From contig CM064519.1 in assembly GCA_032716605.1 (NCBI GenBank), positions 32,695,423 through 32,759,422 on the forward strand: a DNA stretch of 64,000 bases, given 5' to 3'. The notes under the pieces were generated by a model. It saw only the letters and a program-made list of their open reading frames with translations, did not search any database and was not told where the DNA came from. Positions within the stretch are counted from its first letter, which is position 1. The number at the start of each line of letters is the position of its first letter. This DNA comes from Paralithodes platypus. Lineage: Eukaryota; Arthropoda; Malacostraca; Decapoda; Lithodidae. Both the position numbers and the translations under genes were made by a program. Shown here one piece after another: positions 59,645-64,000 of the stretch.

Positions 59645-59903
59645 GGGGGGGGGGGGGGGTAGGTCTATAAGCGGAGAGGTGGGACGCGCATTTCTTCCGT
59701 CCTCCTTCTTGTTTTTCCTTGCGTCTTCTACTTTCTCAAACTTATTGCTTCTAAATCATGCCGGGAACAAGAAAAATACGAATCGGAATGACGGGATAAA
59801 TGAAGCAGAAATGATATGTGGCTTGCATTAGGGAGCAGAGGTGGGGGGCGTGGGGGGGGGGGGGGGGAGGTGGTGGAGGCGGGGAGACCGAGGGGGGGGG
59901 GGG
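59645..59903. repeat. Poly-G cluster (15, 16 and 12)
   Basis: G15 at 59645-59659, G16 at 59852-59867 and G12 at 59892-59903 with GGTGGTGGAGGCGGGG between. Dense G-quadruplex potential on the plus strand. Confidence 0.92.
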
Positions 59904-60250
59904 TAAGGAAAGGGGTCAAAATCAAAGTAGGGCATTAACCTTCCTTGGCGCTGCATATGATAACAATGATGACGATGGTGATGAAAATAATATACGCAAG
60001 ATAATAATTATGAAATACCTGATAATTATTATAGTAAATAATGTGCCCGTGTAATCTTGATGATCATATCTGTAAATAAGTACTGTATTGCACAATTATA
60101 GTTATGTAGCCCCATATGAGAATAACTGAATATACACACAATATTTATTTAGCCAAAAGAGACGAAGATATCCTCCACAAACATATACACATTCCCGCAA
60201 CCGCCATTAAGCCCTCTTCCTTTCCAACATACCTCACAAAAAACAATAAG
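59904..60250. other. Unique AT-rich DNA
   Basis: GATGACGATGGTGATG at 59968. Nothing else recognised. Confidence 0.45.
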
Positions 60251-60259
60251 ACACCCTAT

Positions 60260-60556
60260 CCCCCCCCCCCCTCACACCCCCCACAAAGCCACAGGAAAAA
60301 ACAGAGCGCACACACACACACACACGTCCACCCTTTTATACACTTTCCCTGAGCCCGACAATATACGAGGCGACTCACTTTTATCGCCAACTTAGTGACG
60401 TGGAAGTGACGCTGCATATATCACATACGAATTTCCTCGTCCTTTAAATTACGACCGACTTTTTTCATTACATATCTTTGGAGGGGGAGTAGTAGGTGGC
60501 TGGGAGGGGGGGCTCGATCCATTGCCCTCCTACACTCTATCCCCCCCCCCCCCCCC
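60260..60556. repeat. Poly-C tracts and a short CA run
   Basis: C12 at 60260-60271, (CA)8 at 60310-60325 and C17 at 60540-60556. These are the mirror of the poly-G cluster 400-900 bp to the left. Confidence 0.92.
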
Positions 60557-60779
60557 TTCCTCTCTGCCGCCCCCCTTAGATAATCCAGACGAGAAGAGAA
60601 AAGTTGGTGGATTTTCAGTAACCAGGTCGACCCTCCATTTTTCAGGGGCTAGGGTTTTGTGTATAATGGATGGGCTGCAGTTTCCTCACTTTCTCCCAAA
60701 TAAAAACACAAAAAATACCTTGACGCAGATTGGGGCACTGTTAATGTCTTTGTTTATAGCAAGGAGAGGTGAGGGGTGT

Positions 60780-61460
60780 AATTGAGTAGTGAGGCAAGTT
60801 GGATTGGGTTGATAGTGAAGGATTTCAAGAAACTAAACAGATACCGGCGCGAAACACAACAACCAAACAATTAGTTGCTTAAAGTAATTTGGTCAACTGT
60901 AAAAGTTAATTCGGCGAGGTTGAGCAATGAGAACCATGTATAGTGGTGGGGCAGACTGGAGTTGAAAGTAAGGCAGGTATAATGGTTGTGGGAAGAGAAG
61001 AGAGGGTTGTAAACGAGGACGGTATAGAGTTGAGGTCTGGGTGATGCTGGTAAGGTGGTGTGGGGAAGGCATGACTGACTGTACAGTATGCTTGTCGAGA
61101 AGGTAGGGCAATAAAGCAGATAAGTTGTGTTAATGACAACATGTATATAATTTAAAAGTAGACTCGAAAAAGACACAAATAGAATAAGTTTGTGACTGAA
61201 GCAAAATAACGAAGCAGTGAGGTAAATGAAGTTGTGGAAAAGATACGCATTAAGAGACACATAAATGAAGGTACTGTGGAGATATGGGTCGCACATCTGG
61301 GTAAATAGGCAAAGGGTATCGGGTGGTAAAAAGGTGTGGTTGTGGTTGGACAGTTGGACCAGGTAAAACAAGCTTGTGATTGAGGCAAATGGGATGGTAG
61401 TGGGAAGGGGTGGGTGGTCAGGAGAAAGACGAAACGGTTCACCCACACCCATCACATTAC
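60780..61460. repeat. G-rich degenerate sequence with a long minus-strand frame
   Basis: The minus strand holds a 194-codon frame (61455-60871) plus three other frames of 72-98 codons over the same bases. That points to low stop density in T/C-rich DNA rather than a gene. The plus strand echoes AATAAGTTTGTGACTGAAGC (61182) and ACAAGCTTGTGATTGAGGCA (61367), about 185 bp apart, suggesting an old tandem repeat. The peptide (Leu/Ser/Thr/Pro/Tyr-rich) matches no family I recognise. Confidence 0.4.
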
Positions 61461-61865
61461 TAAAGCTGTAAATAGAAAATATTATTTGAGGATTAATTAT
61501 AAATATAAAACTAATTAATGACGAACTATACAGAACACATTATACAGGAAACATTCTAAGGTGTTCTGATTCACTTTAATGAGCAATTTGTTCCCCTAAC
61601 TATTGTATGATATTTCCACTAGATACTGTTATATTTTGGCCAAACAACTCTTTTATATACAGTTGTGATAAACAGAACAATTAGGTAATCAAATAACATT
61701 TGTTTTTACTGAAAAATTGCAATTACGATATTTATTCTTCACCTAATTTACAATGTATACTTTCAGTGCATAACTTCTATACTGTCAGAAAATAGAGTGG
61801 ATATTGGTACTAATATAACATTTAAACGTCAATTATAATAGTGTTTGGCAATAAGCTACTAGAAT

Positions 61866-61930
61866 CATCATAAATAATAATAAATTTGAATGAGGTAGTT
61901 CATCATAAATAATAATAAATTTGAATGAGG
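61866..61930. repeat. 35-bp tandem duplication
   Basis: CATCATAAATAATAATAAAT + TTGAATGAGG at 61866 and 61901, identical over the first 30 bases. Confidence 0.95.
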
Positions 61931-61974
61931 TCAAGTCATTTCAATCTCAAGTTAATTATACCTCGCTGCATATC

Positions 61975-62885
61975 CTATGCCAGTTTAACATGAAAGCTAA
62001 CATTAAACCTAAATTATTCTAGCACAATCTAATCCACTGACCATTATTTAACCTATAATCTAATATAACCTAGCTAAACATAAACCTAGTTTGCCTTATT
62101 TCATCCAATGCCAACCTTGCCTAGCCTAACCCAATCTAAGCTAACAGGACCTTTTTTTTTTTTTTTTTTTTTTTTTTTCTATGTGATTGAGGGAGGCAAA
62201 AGGCATAACTGCCTATAGCGAGTGCCTCCCCCATAGTTGAAAGAGTGACAGGGCCAAAATCAAGGGACGTTCGAGCCAAAATGCCTGGACACACGGAGTT
62301 TGAAGCAATTTAAGTCATAGGAAGAGGGAAAGACTGATTCTGGGAGAGTTCCAGAGCTCAGCTGTTGAGTAGAAGAAAGTTTGAGAATAACGTTTCACTC
62401 TTGGGTTGGAGAGTTGCACAGAGTAGGGGTGGGATTGAGTTGCAAGACGGGTACCACGTGCCCTACGTAAAGGAGGTGGTATGCACTGGGATAGCTCTGA
62501 GGAACACTGATTATTATAGTAGCGATAGAATAGCGAGAGAGATGCAACATTGCGGCGGAGAGAGAGAGATTGCAGAGAGTTGGTGAGTGGACGGGAGTTA
62601 ATGATACGAAAGGCCTTCCTTTCAACTTTGTCTAGGAGAGCAGTGTGAGAGGAACCTCCCCACACATGTGAACAATACTCAATACAAGGGCGCACTATGC
62701 CCCTGTACAGAGCAAGAAGCTGTGCAGGGGAAAAGAACCCCTTAAGGCGGTTGAGCACACCCAGCTTCTGGGAGGCTGAAGCTGCAATATATTGTAACAT
62801 AACCTAATACAACTTCAATACTGCAAACCAACCTATTTATATCCTAATCAAATCCTCATATAACCTAGCAAACCCAGTTTTAACC
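61975..62885. repeat. CCTAA/AACCTA-rich degenerate tract, split by a LINE
   Basis: AACCTA, CCTAACC and CTAATATAACCTAG words recur irregularly at 61980-62150 and again at 62798-62885 (CATAACCTAATAC, ATAACCTAGCAAACC, TAACCTAACC). The intervening bases are a poly(A)-tailed LINE. The words match the arthropod TTAGG telomere repeat read as CCTAA, but the units are too decayed to call this a telomeric array. Confidence 0.5.
62152..62797 (-). mobile_element. 5'-truncated non-LTR retrotransposon 3' end with poly(A) tail
   Basis: On the minus strand a frame of about 160 codons (62800-62315) encodes the C-terminal part of a LINE ORF2 beyond the catalytic RT core: ASASQKLGVLNRLKGFF, LYRGIVRPCIEYCSHVWGG, LLDKVERKAFRIINS, SLFYRYYNNQCSSEL, YSQTFFYSTAELWNS. 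At about 62350 a frameshift moves the reading to PESVFPSSYDLNCFKLRVSR, ending at a stop at 62260-62262. A 3' UTR and A27 (T27 on plus, 62152-62178) follow. The blocks and poly(A) tail are typical of Jockey/CR1-like LINEs. Truncated and frameshifted, so inactive. No convincing target-site duplication. Confidence 0.92.
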
Positions 62886-62924
62886 TAACCAAGAGTTGAT
62901 AGGAATGTAATTGTTTTTGCTGTG

Positions 62925-63201
62925 CATGTGTGTGTGTGTGGGGGAGGGGGTGGGGTGGGGGGAGTTACCAGGGGGTTATAGCCCCGACCATTCTACCCTA
63001 ACCTGAGACTAGGACCTTAGCTGTCAAGTGCCTCTCTTTTTCGCTCCTCTCGCTCCCTTCCCCCCCTCTCTCCTTCCTCTGGGGTCGAGGCCGCTGGAAC
63101 AAGCTTGGGCAAATGATAACAAATGGACCCCCAGCCGCTTGACACCTCCGAGGGTCAAGTAGAGAGAGACTCCCCCCCCCCCCCTCCCCCCCCCCCTCCC
63201 C
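62925..63201. repeat. GT/G-rich and CT/C-rich simple sequence
   Basis: GTGTGTGTGTGTGTG then GGGGGAGGGGGTGGGGTGGG at 62926-62963; CTCTCTTTTTCGCTCCTCTC at 63032; C13, C10 and shorter C runs at 63172-63201. Confidence 0.9.
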
Positions 63202-64000
63202 TCACAATGCCTACACTCCATCATATTCTATTCTGCATATGTGACCAGAGGCTTTGAATGTAATTATGTCCATGGTTTAAATGACGATAGACCGGTACTG
63301 TGTTGCGGTATTAGGTGTTATTCATGTAGGCCTAAATGTGTTACTAAACTCTACTGGACAATAGAAAATTACTAGTATTTTATATGGTATATGGAACCTA
63401 ATTATCACTATTCTTTACAGGCAAGGGACCTTTTTGTATGGTTGATCTAACGGTGCTACACAACCTACTGGGCAATAGATACCCACGTGTATTTGTTATG
63501 ACATAGAACCTGGCAATTGGTAGGCATACACTATTTACCCACCACCGAACCTGGGCTCATTGCTAATATATAAGGTTCGATTCCAGGAGGAGATTTTTTC
63601 CATATGCTATGCTTACGTAATTGATATATACGTCAAAGTAAATAATATCATGTACCTTTCAAAAAGATTAAACAATAACAAATACAATTATCTATAAGCT
63701 TTCAGAAAATACAACTATTCTTTTGGTATAGTTAATTACTACATTAAGAGTAGAGTATTTATGAACAGTAGGTAGGTTTTCGTACAGAACCAAATGTGTA
63801 AAACAGCAACTACATTAATACTCTGTATGTTTGTTTTGCATAGCATACGTTTTGGATTTCTTCGATTAATATAAGGATTATTTATTTCATTATGCAAATG
63901 TATTACTGGTTTCAATTGGGTAACAAAAATACAACTAAATATTAATGTTGAGAGGGTTCATACTATAAATTATGTTCTTTTATGAAACTTGTAACCAACT
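63202..64000. other. AT-rich unique DNA with a weak tRNA-like box
   Basis: AAGGTTCGATTCCAGGAGG at 63571-63589 matches a Pol III B box, and TGGCAATTGGTAGGCA at 63510 is loosely A-box-like. The spacing is larger than in a normal tRNA and no cloverleaf forms, so at most a degraded SINE head. Nothing else recognised to the window end. Confidence 0.35.

Noticed and set aside
60871..61455. 194-codon minus-strand frame, among the longest in the window
   Set aside because: Three other minus-strand frames are open over the same bases, composition is skewed, and no motif, promoter or splice support was found.
62152..62797. Target-site duplication (TAACA) around the LINE
   Set aside because: Five bases in a tract made of TAACC-like words match by chance too easily.

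Overview
This is a gene-poor stretch of a eukaryotic nuclear genome. The long reading frames are nearly all translations of simple repeats (Ser-Leu, Arg-Glu, Thr-His runs) or overlap in several frames at once, as low-complexity DNA does. No complete protein-coding gene, tRNA, rRNA or CRISPR array can be supported. Very long CT/GA and CA/GT microsatellites, many decayed tandem repeats, two dead LINE fragments, tRNA-derived SINEs, TTAA-flanked miniature elements and CCTAA-rich sequence fit an arthropod, most likely a decapod crustacean. The organism is inference, not something the sequence proves.

Layout. 1-9 kb: a roughly 40-bp GTGG minisatellite, a pyrimidine-rich degenerate array that switches at about 3.9 kb to a purine-rich array of roughly 157-178 bp units, then microsatellites. 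9-22 kb: AT-rich unique DNA, a TTAA element at 11.0 kb, two minisatellites (11.4-12.3 kb), a dead LINE reverse transcriptase (15.8-17.1 kb) and three small tandem arrays (17.4-20.6 kb). 22-29 kb: unique or A-rich DNA, including a non-repetitive block at 22.5-23.1 kb. 29-34 kb: four TTAA-flanked miniature elements of two families in 4.4 kb, one of them lying inside an older tandem array. 34-41 kb: unique DNA, a CpG-rich promoter-like block (36.9-38.1 kb) and a tRNA-derived SINE. 41-50 kb: a duplicated 137-bp segment, a 50-bp triplication, two more TTAA elements, a tRNA-like head and dense microsatellites. 50-64 kb: a short retroposed insert with a clear 15-bp target-site duplication, two more SINE copies, a palindromic TTAA element, poly-G/poly-C tracts, and a poly(A)-tailed LINE 3' end inside CCTAA-rich DNA.

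The most coherent structure is eight TTAA-bounded miniature elements in three families with no transposase in the window. They look like non-autonomous DNA transposons of piggyBac type, which is inferred from the TTAA ends. One family has four copies carrying conserved short hairpins, and one of those copies is a fold-back of almost its full length. The best gene-like signals are a CpG-rich block with a CACGTG/CRE-like site, an inverted CCAAT box and an open frame ending in a 5' splice donor on the minus strand, and an isolated recursive-splice-like motif at 48,695.
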